Below, one piece after another: positions 17,469 through 25,081 of a stretch of 37,837 bases of DNA. The DNA is taken from positions 1 to 37,837 of the forward strand of contig CACPGB010000004.1 in the NCBI GenBank assembly GCA_902633515.1, given 5' to 3'. Below the pieces are notes generated by a model. The model was not told where the DNA came from. It saw only the letters and a program-made list of their open reading frames with translations, and did no database searches. Position 1 is the stretch's first letter. The number at the start of each line of letters is the position of its first letter. The stretch comes from an uncultured Pelagibacteraceae bacterium (GTDB lineage Bacteria > Pseudomonadota > Alphaproteobacteria > Pelagibacterales > Pelagibacteraceae). The position numbers were made by a program, and so were the translations under genes.

Positions 17469-18422
17469 CTAAATTTTAATTTTATTAAGTGCGTTATTTT
17501 TAAAAATATTTGCTTCCTTTATATATCTTCTTACCATTTGTGTTGTTTTATGACCTGTCATAGCCATAATACTTCTTTCATCTGCACCAGATTCTGCCGC
17601 GGCCGTAGCAAAACCCGACCTTAGACTATGACCAGCAAAATTTTTATTTTCAATTCCTGATAGATTTAAATATTTTTTCATTATTAAAACTACAGATTGA
17701 TCAGTTAGTCTTTTGTTAGTTAAAGATGATCCTTTAGAAAATTTTCTAAAAATAGGTCCCGATTTAATTTGTGAAATTTCCAACCATTTTTTTATATTTG
17801 TAACTGGACAATAGGTTTCATTAGTGAAGTAGGGCAGTCCTTTTATCATACCCTCGCCAAATTGATCAGTTTTTGATCTTTTAATGGTAATTTTGAGTCC
17901 TTCAGGGACAAATTCCAAATCTTCATGATCAATTGATATAAGTTCTTTTCGTCTAAATCCGCCTCCAAAGCCAACTAATAAAATTGACTTGTCCCTGTAT
18001 TTCTTAATTTCCTGAATTTTTTGTTTATCTATTACATTAATTATTAATTTTAAATGATTGATTAATAATGGTTTTTTACCTTTTTGAATGCTCCCTTTTA
18101 CTCTTCTTATACCCATTAAATTCTCGACAATTATAGGATGTTTTGTATCTAAATAATGCCCTTTAAGCTTATGAACCATACTTATTGACACCAGTCTTCT
18201 TCTCAGAGTACTGATTTTTGAATTTTTCGAAAGATGAGTTAAATATAAAGAAACTACTTTAGGATCAGATGGTAGTGAATTTAACCCATGTTTAAAACAA
18301 AAAGCGGCAAAATCTCTAAAATCTGATTTATAAGCTCTTAAAGTATTATTAGATTTAGAATTTTTTAAATTATTTAAAGTTGCCTCATGCAGCGATTTTA
18401 GATCTGTTGTTAAATTATTCAT
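17469..18422 (-). CDS. Tyrosine recombinase / site-specific integrase
   Basis: Cuts and rejoins DNA at specific sites. The N-terminal SAM-like core-binding domain (about 10-105) contains NTLRAYKSDFRDFAAFC, and the catalytic domain (118-310) has all active residues: Arg157 (GFRRKEL), Lys184 (RSKTDQ), His265 and Arg268 (GHSLRSGF), His291 (GHKT) and nucleophile Tyr300 (VRRYI). With 317 residues it is intact. It resembles the widespread alphaproteobacterial/plasmid integrase group more than XerC or XerD. A perfect 14-bp inverted repeat lies 4 bases before its ATG. No flanking direct repeats or cargo cassette are visible, so a resident recombinase is as likely as a mobile element. Confidence 0.93.
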   Translation of the reverse strand: MNNLTTDLKSLHEATLNNLKNSKSNNTLRAYKSDFRDFAAFCFKHGLNSLPSDPKVVSLYLTHLSKNSKISTLRRRLVSISMVHKLKGHYLDTKHPIIVENLMGIRRVKGSIQKGKKPLLINHLKLIINVIDKQKIQEIKKYRDKSILLVGFGGGFRRKELISIDHEDLEFVPEGLKITIKRSKTDQFGEGMIKGLPYFTNETYCPVTNIKKWLEISQIKSGPIFRKFSKGSSLTNKRLTDQSVVLIMKKYLNLSGIENKNFAGHSLRSGFATAAAESGADERSIMAMTGHKTTQMVRRYIKEANIFKNNALNKIKI

Positions 18423-18425
18423 AAC

Positions 18426-18460
18426 ATTACTATTGATAACAATTAATTATCAATAGTAAT
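18426..18460. repeat. Perfect inverted repeat at recombinase start (candidate recombination core site or operator)
   Basis: ATTACTATTGATAA (18426-18439) and TTATCAATAGTAAT (18447-18460) are exact reverse complements around the 7-base spacer CAATTAA. The geometry (two 14-bp arms, 7-bp centre) is that of tyrosine-recombinase core sites such as loxP, FRT or dif. An 8-base copy of the arm core, TCAATAGT, recurs at 18481-18488, exactly 31 bases after the same core in the right arm (18450-18457). It could equally be an autoregulatory operator, as it overlaps the expected promoter/leader of the recombinase gene. Confidence 0.6.
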
Positions 18461-18504
18461 ATATTAAGTGATTTTTAATGTCAATAGTTTAAATATAAAA
18501 TAAT

Positions 18505-18681
18505 ATGGGTTCAGTAGATGGAGAAATTCCAGCAGTATGGTTCCTAATCACATCTGTTGGATTTATTATTTTGAGTTCAATTCAATATAAGAATCACGGA
18601 AAAAGCATTGAAACTATCTTTTTATCTATAATGGCTATTTTGTTTTTGATAAGTTATTTTATATTAGTTTTTAAATCTTAA
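18505..18681 (+). CDS. Small predicted two-helix membrane protein
   Basis: A 58-residue frame from ATG 18505 to TAA 18681, beginning MGSVDGEIPAVWFLI. Two hydrophobic stretches are visible: about residues 11-26 (VWFLITSVGFIILSSI) and 39-56 (FLSIMAILFLISYFILVF), separated by a short polar loop YKNHGKSIET. This is the pattern of a hairpin inner-membrane protein with no recognisable family. No Shine-Dalgarno is seen. It diverges from the recombinase, with 82 bases between starts that hold the inverted repeat. It is short, so a chance frame is possible, but the amphipathic layout argues for coding. Confidence 0.5.
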   Translation: MGSVDGEIPAVWFLITSVGFIILSSIQYKNHGKSIETIFLSIMAILFLISYFILVFKS

Positions 18682-18778
18682 ATTATCCCCAATATTCACA
18701 ACTAATTTTAAAATTTTTAAGAATCAATTATAAAGTGATACATGATTTCTTTTTAATTTGTTATTATGCACTTAATTA

Positions 18779-18958
18779 AGGGGCAACTCTTAACTGGCCG
18801 GTTGGAGAAAAGCCGAGAGGTACAATTCCAAAGGGCAGAAAGCTCTGCAAAGCATCGCTGAACATGCAGAGTGGTGGGCATGGCGGTAGCGCATCAACGA
18901 CGTGCCAAAACAACTGTTCTTTGCACCTTTAAAAAGTGCAAGGAAACAGGTGTTTTTT
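18779..18958 (+). ncRNA. GC-rich structured RNA of unknown class (sRNA or ogt leader)
   Basis: Bases 18781-18910 are about 54% G+C by hand count, standing out sharply from the AT-rich surroundings; in SAR11-type genomes that is a mark of structured RNA. Stems that can be drawn include GCAGA/TCTGC (18835-18847) competing with CTCTGC/GCAGAG (18843-18848 with 18876-18881), GCAT/ATGC within it, and GGCA/TGCC closing 18888-18906. A strong terminator ends it. A possible -10 (TATTAT, 18762-18767) precedes it. The signatures of RNase P RNA, SRP RNA, tmRNA and the riboswitches I know are not present. No protein frame of note covers it. Confidence 0.65.
18914..18958 (+). terminator. Intrinsic terminator at end of structured RNA
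   Basis: CTGTT (18914-18918) followed by CTTTGCAC pairs with GTGCAAGG, a one-base bulge and AACAG (18945-18949), giving about 13 base pairs around an A/T-rich loop. A run of six T follows at 18953-18958. It is the clearest Rho-independent terminator in the window. The ogt start codon is only 7 bases further on, so any ogt transcript from upstream must read through it. Confidence 0.8.
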
Positions 18959-18965
18959 AAAAAAA

Positions 18966-19241
18966 ATGATTTTTAAAGGCACAAAATTCCAAATTAAAGT
19001 CTGGAAATATCTTAAAACTATACCAAAAGGCAAGGTAAAAACCTATAAACAAGTGGCTATTGGTATAAAAAGCCCTAAATCAGCTCGTGCTGTAGCTAAT
19101 GCTTGTGCTAAAAACCAATATGCTCCAAAAGTACCCTGTCATAGAGTGGTCAGATCTGATGGAGCTCTTGGAGGTTACTCTGGGAGAGGTGGAATTATGC
19201 AAAAGCTCAAATTACTTAGGTCTGAAAAAGTAGTAATTTAG
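18966..19241 (+). CDS. ogt: Methylated-DNA-[protein]-cysteine S-methyltransferase, catalytic domain only
   Basis: Repairs O6-alkylguanine by moving the alkyl group to its own cysteine. The 91 residues are only the C-terminal domain of Ogt/MGMT: helix-turn-helix with Arg finger in SPKSARAVANACAKN, the active-site motif PCHRVV with Cys58, and GALGGYSGR. The N-terminal domain of classical Ogt is absent, as in short family members; retention of Cys separates it from alkyltransferase-like proteins, which have Trp there. I start it at ATG 18966; a GTG at 18936 in the same frame lies within the terminator stem. No ribosome binding site precedes it, only an A-run. Confidence 0.88.
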   Translation: MIFKGTKFQIKVWKYLKTIPKGKVKTYKQVAIGIKSPKSARAVANACAKNQYAPKVPCHRVVRSDGALGGYSGRGGIMQKLKLLRSEKVVI

Positions 19242-19274
19242 ACCTTTTTTAAGGCTTTTTTATGCTAAAAAAGC
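19242..19274 (+). terminator. Possible terminator hairpins after ogt
   Basis: Directly after the ogt stop, CCTT/AAGG (19243-19254) is followed by CTTTTTT, and GCTTTTTT (19254-19261) pairs exactly with AAAAAAGC (19267-19274) around a 5-base loop. Either could end the ogt transcript. The stems are weak because they are mostly A-T. Confidence 0.45.
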
Positions 19275-19697
19275 TAGTTAATTCGTGCTTTTTTGATCTT
19301 TTTGCTGGCTTTTCACTAAATAACATAATTCACCCTTCAGTTGTACCATATATGAGCCTATACTTAAAATAGACCCCTCTATGGGCGTTTAAATGGTATA
19401 TTCAATTAATGCATCACTCTACTATTCAACTATATCAACGTTTTTAGGCACCCCTATTTTATTAACAATTTAATAATTACAATGTTAAAAAACCTTAATT
19501 TTTATGTGTTATTTAATATTTTTTTTATTTATGAAAAATCTTAAATATTCTAACAAGAAAGTGGAGTGATTTAATTTAAAATATTAAAAATACTTAATTA
19601 ATTAAAATATTTCAATTATAAAAAAATCAATAAATACAACATTTTAAATATAATACTTAATGTAATACATTAGATATTAGTAAATAAAAATGACCTA
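19275..19697. other. Gene-free AT-rich gap
   Basis: No frame longer than about 20 codons with a plausible start is present on either strand. Bases 19320-19470 are slightly richer in G+C and hold the short motif ACCCCTCTATGGGCG around 19371-19387, which could fold into a weak hairpin. The rest to 19697 is almost pure A+T. This is the longest empty stretch in the window and lies between the converging ogt and EamA genes. It may be a deletion scar or hold an unrecognised RNA. Confidence 0.6.
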
Positions 19698-20549
19698 TTA
19701 TTTTATCTTTTTAACTAAGCTTTCTCGTCTAAAGATATAAAGACCACTTAATACGATTATTAATAAACCCAAAAAAGTCCAATTATCAGGAAAATCACTG
19801 AAGAAATAATAGCCTATAAAAATGTTTGTAATGATTTCAAAGTAGCTAAATGGAGCTAACTTAGAAGCATCAGCATATTTGAGAGACAATATAAGGAACA
19901 AATGACCAATACAGGCGAATATACCTATCGCCGCCATCATAGTCCATTGATTTAGTGTTGGTTTTACCCAAATAAATGGCATTACAGCAGAAGTAATTAT
20001 CGCCCCTACTACACCAGTTAATAATAAAGTTAATAATGGATTGTCTGAGGTGCTTAATTTACGAGTAATTATTAAATAAAACCCATACATAACTCCTGTA
20101 CAAAGTGCAGAAAGACTCGCTGAATTAATTTCTACAAATCCTGGTCTGATAACTATCAAAGAGCCAACAAATCCGATGATTACCGCTGTCCATCTTCTAA
20201 AACCAACTTTTTCTTTTAGAAATGTTGGTGAGAAAGCGGTAACAATTAATGGTGCAATAAATGCTAAAGTTAATGCCTTAGCCAAAGATATAATTGATAT
20301 AGCATAAAAAAAGAAAATATTTGCAAGAAGTAAGATCAATCCTCTAATAAGCTGTAACATAGGTTTATTGGTCCAAACTAAATTTTTCCTAAAAAATAAA
20401 AACATGATTGGCAAAGTAAGAACGACAGTAAAAAAATATCTTGCCCAAGTAATTTGTAATACAGGAAGGTCTGAGCTTAAATATTTTGCAAATCCATCCA
20501 TTATAGGAAGCATTATCCATGCTAATAAATTGAAAGTTATAGCCTTCAT
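19698..20549 (-). CDS. EamA/DMT-family transporter
   Basis: An inner-membrane transporter of the drug/metabolite superfamily with two EamA repeats and about ten membrane helices in 283 residues. Repeat one runs about 5-125 (WARYFFTVVLTLP; KALTLAFIAPLIVTAFSPTFLKEKVGFRRW) and repeat two about 140-272 (SLKYADASKLAPFSYFEIITNIFIGYYFF). The substrate cannot be told; relatives export amino acids or metabolites or take up compounds. It lies 20 bases downstream of the AEC carrier gene and appears to be the last gene of a long minus-strand run from rplM. Confidence 0.85.
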   Translation of the reverse strand: MKAITFNLLAWIMLPIMDGFAKYLSSDLPVLQITWARYFFTVVLTLPIMFLFFRKNLVWTNKPMLQLIRGLILLLANIFFFYAISIISLAKALTLAFIAPLIVTAFSPTFLKEKVGFRRWTAVIIGFVGSLIVIRPGFVEINSASLSALCTGVMYGFYLIITRKLSTSDNPLLTLLLTGVVGAIITSAVMPFIWVKPTLNQWTMMAAIGIFACIGHLFLILSLKYADASKLAPFSYFEIITNIFIGYYFFSDFPDNWTFLGLLIIVLSGLYIFRRESLVKKIK

Positions 20550-20569
20550 CTTTAGAAGAAGGATATAGA

Positions 20570-21472
20570 TTAATTAAAGTACTTTAAAGCAAAGAAAACA
20601 ACTATGGGAACAGTTATGAATGACATGAGTGTTGAAACAACAATGGTGCTTGCAACACTATCAACGATCCTTTTAGGAGAATATATTGATGCTACAAGAT
20701 AGTTAAGAACAGCACTTGGCATGGAGCATTGAATTAACAAAACCCCCGCTGCAAATCCTTCAAGATTAAAATATAAGATTAATAAATATCCAATTATGGG
20801 ACCAACGATAACACGTCCAATAGAGGAAAATATTGCTTTATTTAGGGAAAAAACTTTAAGTCTAGTTAAAGCGATTCCTAATGACATCAAGATAAGAAAT
20901 ATTGTTGCATACATTAAGAGAAAAGTAGTATTTTCAATAAATCCTGGAAGTTCTAAATCATAATAAAGTAAGAATATAGCAATTATTATTGCATAAAATG
21001 GAGGGCTTTTAAGTATTACATTTAAACTAAATTTTCTGTCAGACAAAAAAACTCCTAGGGTAAAATGACACAAAATAATTAAGGCAGATATTGCAGCTGA
21101 AACACCAAGACCTTGTGAACCATAGGCAAAAAGACATATCGGTAAACCCATATTTCCAGTATTTGGCATGGTTAATGGAGGTAGTTCCCTAATAATATCT
21201 TTAGTATTTAAAAAATATAATATTATTACTCCAGTAATCATGAATCCACCAATGGCTAATGCATAATACCAAAAATAATTAATAAAAATGTTAAATGATA
21301 TATTTACTGGATTTAAAGCATAAATAATCATTGCCGGAGTGCCTACATTAGCTGCAAAATTAGTAATAAAAGTTGTATCTATTTTTGGATTTTTTTTACC
21401 TAAATAATATCCAATTCCAACAACAAAAAAAACAGGAAATAAAACTTCAAAAAGTTTAATATAAATATCCAT
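20570..21472 (-). CDS. AEC-family (auxin efflux carrier-like) permease
   Basis: A 300-residue integral membrane protein with about ten helices in two halves. It begins MDIYIKLFEVLFPVFFVVGIGYYLGKK, and PLTMPNTGNMGLPICLFAYG holds the family's conserved N-x-G-N-x-G-L-P stretch of the substrate-binding crossover. C-terminal SMPSAVLNYLVASIY is also typical. Relatives carry malonate, malate or other carboxylates. It overlaps the end of hom by one base, so it is translationally coupled to it. A metabolite linked to the aspartate family is possible, but that is inference from context only. Confidence 0.85.
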   Translation of the reverse strand: MDIYIKLFEVLFPVFFVVGIGYYLGKKNPKIDTTFITNFAANVGTPAMIIYALNPVNISFNIFINYFWYYALAIGGFMITGVIILYFLNTKDIIRELPPLTMPNTGNMGLPICLFAYGSQGLGVSAAISALIILCHFTLGVFLSDRKFSLNVILKSPPFYAIIIAIFLLYYDLELPGFIENTTFLLMYATIFLILMSLGIALTRLKVFSLNKAIFSSIGRVIVGPIIGYLLILYFNLEGFAAGVLLIQCSMPSAVLNYLVASIYSPKRIVDSVASTIVVSTLMSFITVPIVVFFALKYFN

Positions 21473-22764
21473 TAATTATATAGTCTGATCAATGTTGGAA
21501 ATTTAAGAATATTTTTATTTTTTTTAAATATTGATAAACAATTTCTTGAGTTAATTTCTGTTGTTTTATGGGTGATAATCACAATTGTTGCTTTTTTATT
21601 CTTCTTATCAGGTGTTTGAATTATTCTTTTTACCGAAATTTTATATTTTGCTAATCTATTTGTTATTAATGAGAGAACTCCTTGTTTATCTTTGACCTCA
21701 AACCTAAGATATAAGGAATTTGTATATTTGTCATTGTTGAATGGTTTAATTGACTTTCTTTTATTGTATGAAATACCAAAAGGATATTTAGAATTACCCC
21801 TTAAAATAGATAATAGATCAGATAATAAAGATGAAGATGTTGGACCAGGTCCAGCGCCCTCACCTTGTAGAACACTTTGACCTATTGGTTTACCTTCTGT
21901 AATAACTGCATTCATAACACCATTAACATTTCCTATATATGTGTTTTTACTTACCAAACATGGGTGTACTGTCTCAAATAGTTGACCATTAATAATTTCA
22001 GAAATTCCGAGTAATTTAACTCTAAGACCTAATTGATTAGCAATCTTAATATCCTCTAATTTAATATTTTCAATACCTTCCATTATGCATTTACTTTTAG
22101 AAATTTTTGTATTGAAAGAAAGAGCAGATAATATTCTAATCTTCGCAAAAGCGTCAAAACCATTTAGATCTAATTTTGGATTACCTGGCTCCGCATAGCC
22201 AAGTTTTTGCGCTTTTTGTAAAACCTTATCAAAAGTTTCATTACTAATTTCCATTTCTGATAAAATATAATTAGTTGTACCATTCAGTATACCATAAACT
22301 TTACTAATTCTATTTGTTGCTAAACCCTCTTTGATTGTTCTTAAAATAGGAATTCCTCCGGCAACGGAAGCCTCAAACTCTAAATTTACTTTATTTTTTT
22401 CTGCTAGCTTAGAGAGATAATCTCCGTGTTTTGCTATTAGCGCCTTATTAGGAGTTATAACATTAATTTTATTTTGTAAGGCAATTTCTACAACTTTTTT
22501 TGAAATACCGTCCGATTGACCTACACATTCAAATAAAACATCTATTTTTTTTTCTGTAAAAATTTTAAGAGGATTTGAATAAAAAATTTTCTTATTAATA
22601 TTGAAACGTCTTTTTTTATTTATTTTTTTTGCTGATATAGCGATAACTTTAATTTTTTTTCCTGTTTTAATCTCAATTTCTTTTTTTTTTAGGTTTAATT
22701 CATTATATAAGTATATGCCAACTTGACCTAATCCCACTAATGCAATGTTAATATTTTTATTCAT
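21472..22764 (-). CDS. hom: Homoserine dehydrogenase
   Basis: Reduces aspartate semialdehyde to homoserine, the branch point to threonine and methionine. The 430 residues comprise an NAD(P)-binding domain (1-130, ALVGLGQVGIYLYNEL; VITPNKALIAKHGD), a catalytic domain (EFEASVAGGIPILRTIKEGL; GILNGTTNYILSEM; KLDLNGFDAFAKIRIL) and a C-terminal ACT domain (about 345-430) for feedback regulation, probably by threonine. It overlaps the preceding small lipoprotein gene and the following AEC gene by one base each. Homoserine made here feeds metY, which is nearby but separately controlled. Confidence 0.95.
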   Translation of the reverse strand: MNKNINIALVGLGQVGIYLYNELNLKKKEIEIKTGKKIKVIAISAKKINKKRRFNINKKIFYSNPLKIFTEKKIDVLFECVGQSDGISKKVVEIALQNKINVITPNKALIAKHGDYLSKLAEKNKVNLEFEASVAGGIPILRTIKEGLATNRISKVYGILNGTTNYILSEMEISNETFDKVLQKAQKLGYAEPGNPKLDLNGFDAFAKIRILSALSFNTKISKSKCIMEGIENIKLEDIKIANQLGLRVKLLGISEIINGQLFETVHPCLVSKNTYIGNVNGVMNAVITEGKPIGQSVLQGEGAGPGPTSSSLLSDLLSILRGNSKYPFGISYNKRKSIKPFNNDKYTNSLYLRFEVKDKQGVLSLITNRLAKYKISVKRIIQTPDKKNKKATIVIITHKTTEINSRNCLSIFKKNKNILKFPTLIRLYN

Positions 22765-22988
22765 TAATTAATATCCGGAAATTCACTTCTCTTAGCGTAA
22801 TTATTTATATAAACTTGATATTCATCAAAACTCATTAATCTAATATCATTTGATTTTTTCATAACTTCTACTAACTTTATACTCTTATCACTTTTTTTAT
22901 TATTTTTTTCGTGCCAATAAACAGAATCAATATTAAATGAGCACGAGCTTAAAGTAAGACCAAAAATTATAAATACTATTTTTTTCAT
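22764..22988 (-). CDS. Small lipoprotein of unknown function
   Basis: A 74-residue protein with a lipoprotein signal: MKKIVFIIFGLTLSSC, with lipidated Cys at residue 16. The mature part is short, charged and hydrophilic, with no family I recognise, so it is likely anchored in the inner or outer membrane facing the periplasm. It overlaps argC by 4 bases (ATGA) and hom by one, so it is embedded in an amino-acid synthesis operon. The tight coupling supports it being a real gene. Confidence 0.65.
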   Translation of the reverse strand: MKKIVFIIFGLTLSSCSFNIDSVYWHEKNNKKSDKSIKLVEVMKKSNDIRLMSFDEYQVYINNYAKRSEFPDIN

Positions 22989-24007
22989 TTAAATCCAGAA
23001 TTTGTTGGAAAACCAAATTTTAAATTCATATTTTGTATTGCTTGGCCTGCCCCACCTTTAATTAAATTATCAATTGCTGAAAGTATGATTATCTTGTTTT
23101 TATTTTTTGAAGTGCAGACTGATATTTTACAATTATTTGTGTTTATTACATCATTTGTACTTATTAATTTATCTTTACTTAATATCTTTATAAAATTTGC
23201 CTTTTTATAATATTTTTTTAATGTTTTTAATATTTTTGATATTGAGGAAGATTTATTGAGATCTACATAAATTGTGCTTAAAATACCTCTAAACATAGGT
23301 GTTAAGTGAGGAGTAAAATCAAACTGAATACTTCCTTTAATAAATCTTTTAATCATCTCTTCAATTTCAGAATTATGTTTATGTGAGGCAACACCATAAA
23401 CACTTAAAGATTCATATAGGTTTTTACCCTTATATTTTTTGTGAACAATTCGACCAGCGCCAGAATATCCTGATTTAGAGTCAATAATAATATTATCTTT
23501 TTTGATTAACTTATTCTTTAATAAAGGGATTAAAGGTAATAGAATAGATGTGGGGTAACATCCTGGACAAGAAATAATCTTATAATTTTTAACTTTTTGA
23601 TCTGTGATTTCAGGCAATGAATAGATACTTTTTTTAATATTATATTTTGCTTTATGATTTTTTTTATACCATTTTTTATATTCTGAAGCTTTTTGAAGTC
23701 TAAAATCTGCAGCAAGATCAATCAAGACATTTTGTTTATTTAAATATTTCGAAATTATCTGAGCTTCTCCATTAGGAAGAGCAGTAAATATTATATCAAC
23801 TTTTTTTAAAAGTTTTTTATCAAATTTAACAATTTTTGGTAATTTTTTTAATCCAACTGAGTTATCGTATTTAGATATTTTTTTGCCTATAGAAGTGTTT
23901 CCACATAAATACTTTATCCTTACGTATTTATGTTTAACTAACAATTTCACCAATTGGATACCTATGTAACCAGTTGATCCAGCGACTAATACATTAAGCT
24001 TAGGCAT
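22985..24007 (-). CDS. argC: N-acetyl-gamma-glutamyl-phosphate reductase
   Basis: Reduces N-acetylglutamyl phosphate to the semialdehyde in arginine synthesis. The 340 residues start with the nucleotide-binding VLVAGSTGYIGIQLVKLL, contain ALPNGEAQ (76-83), and carry the active-site Cys150 in SCPGCYPTSI. HLTPMFRGILSTIYV and the final GGAGQAIQNMNL are family landmarks. It lies 33 bases after the rpsI stop, following the L13-S9-argC order known in alphaproteobacteria. Confidence 0.95.
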   Translation of the reverse strand: MPKLNVLVAGSTGYIGIQLVKLLVKHKYVRIKYLCGNTSIGKKISKYDNSVGLKKLPKIVKFDKKLLKKVDIIFTALPNGEAQIISKYLNKQNVLIDLAADFRLQKASEYKKWYKKNHKAKYNIKKSIYSLPEITDQKVKNYKIISCPGCYPTSILLPLIPLLKNKLIKKDNIIIDSKSGYSGAGRIVHKKYKGKNLYESLSVYGVASHKHNSEIEEMIKRFIKGSIQFDFTPHLTPMFRGILSTIYVDLNKSSSISKILKTLKKYYKKANFIKILSKDKLISTNDVINTNNCKISVCTSKNKNKIIILSAIDNLIKGGAGQAIQNMNLKFGFPTNSGFK

Positions 24008-24040
24008 TTTTCATTATAACAGTTAAAATTTAAAAAAAAA

Positions 24041-24478
24041 TTATCTTTTAGAAAACTGAAAGCTTCTTCTAGCTTTTCTTCTTCCAGGTTTTTTTCTTTC
24101 AACAGCCCTGGAGTCTCTCGTGGTTAATTTCTCAGTTCTAAGTGTAGATTTAAAGCTTTCGTTGAATAATACTAAAGCTTTTGAAATTCCATGTACCATT
24201 GCCCCTGCCTGTCCTGTAGGACCGCCACCTTTAACATTGCATCTCACATCGTAATCTGTAGCTTGATTTATTAATTCAAAAGGTCTTGTAATTTGCATCT
24301 TATGGTTCTCACTAGCAAAATATTCATTGTATAATTTACCATTTACATAAATTTTCCCCGAACCTTTTTTCAACCAAACTCTTGCAACAGATGTTTTTCT
24401 TCTTCCAGTTGCATATTTACTATCCTTAAAATCAAGTTTTAATTTTATTGTTTTTGATAAAGTTTGAGTATTTTCCAT
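24041..24478 (-). CDS. rpsI: 30S ribosomal protein S9
   Basis: Small-subunit protein whose basic tail reaches the P-site tRNA. 145 residues: YATGRRKTSVARVWLKKGSG near residue 22, NVKGGGPTGQAGAMVHGISKAL in the middle and the C-terminal TRDSRAVERKKPGRRKARRSFQFSKR with the invariant final Lys-Arg. It begins one base after the rplM stop, the standard pair. Confidence 0.97.
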   Translation of the reverse strand: MENTQTLSKTIKLKLDFKDSKYATGRRKTSVARVWLKKGSGKIYVNGKLYNEYFASENHKMQITRPFELINQATDYDVRCNVKGGGPTGQAGAMVHGISKALVLFNESFKSTLRTEKLTTRDSRAVERKKPGRRKARRSFQFSKR

Positions 24479-24479
24479 A

Positions 24480-24938
24480 TTAATTTCTTGCTATATTCTT
24501 ATTATTCAATTTATCTAATTCTATTACTTTAAGATTTTGAGCAGAATGTGGATGATTATTACCAGAATAAATTTTTAGTTTTGTAAGTTGTTTTCGACCT
24601 AAAACTCCACCTGGTAACATTCTTTTAACTGCAAGCTTTAGAACTTCACTAGGTTTTTTCTCATGTAATTTTTCTGGTGTTGTTTCCTTGATACCACCTG
24701 GATAACCAGTGTGTCTATAATATGTTTTATTTTGAAATTTTTTACCTGTAAACTTTATATGTTCAATATTTTTAACTACTACAAAGTCTCCTGTATCCAT
24801 ATTCGGTGTGTAAGTAGCTTTGTTTTTTCCTCTTATAATTTTAGAAACTATTGTTGCGAGTCTTCCCACTACAGCATTTTTTGCATCAATTTCATACCAA
24901 GAGGAATTTAACTCACTTTTTTTAACAAATTTTGTCAT
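24480..24938 (-). CDS. rplM: 50S ribosomal protein L13
   Basis: Large-subunit assembly protein. I use ATG at 24938, giving 152 residues with the family N-terminus (MTKFVKKSELNSSWYEIDAK); a longer frame to 25004 adds residues unlike L13. Motifs: VVGRLATIVSKIIRGKNK, GDFVVVKNIEHIKFTGKK, YYRHTGYPGG and MLPGGVLGRKQLTKLKIYSGNNHPH. The promoter must lie within the 202 bases shared with the divergent metY riboswitch region. Confidence 0.96.
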   Translation of the reverse strand: MTKFVKKSELNSSWYEIDAKNAVVGRLATIVSKIIRGKNKATYTPNMDTGDFVVVKNIEHIKFTGKKFQNKTYYRHTGYPGGIKETTPEKLHEKKPSEVLKLAVKRMLPGGVLGRKQLTKLKIYSGNNHPHSAQNLKVIELDKLNNKNIARN

Positions 24939-25018
24939 CAAGCGTGGATTAATACTATTATTAAGTTTAAAGTCAATTTGATATTTGCTTGAAAAATAAA
25001 TCAATTCTGATAAAAGAA

Positions 25019-25062
25019 TTATGCCGATTTGATCCTATTGCGGGCATAACTGCTAAAAAGGA
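25019..25062 (+). promoter_or_regulatory. SAM-II-like riboswitch, upstream half of a tandem
   Basis: The pattern matches the SAM-II core: stem TTATGCC (25019-25025) with GGCATAA (25043-25049); between them GATTTGATCCTATTGC, equivalent to the conserved GATTTxAxxxTATTGC; then GCTAAAAAGG (25052-25061), which can pair back (GC with GC, AGG with CCT) to close the pseudoknot. The linker between stem and GCTAAAAAGG is only two bases, shorter than in the SAM-II sequences I know, so binding needs proof. It would sense S-adenosylmethionine for metY. Confidence 0.68.
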
Positions 25063-25081
25063 ATTTTCATATTAAATCGGT

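Noticed and set aside
18779-18958. Identification of the structured RNA as 6S, tmRNA, RNase P RNA, SRP RNA, cobalamin or FMN riboswitch
   Set aside because: The diagnostic motifs (GAAA/AGCAG SRP loop, tag reading frame, P4 core, B12 box, RFN stems) are absent; GGTACAATTCC only loosely resembles riboswitch motifs.
15080-19400. Genomic island bounded by att sites from tRNA-Glu to past the recombinase
   Set aside because: I found no second copy of the tRNA-Glu 3' end (CCCCTAGGGACC) after the recombinase; the nearest likeness (ACCCCTCTATGGG near 19371) does not match.
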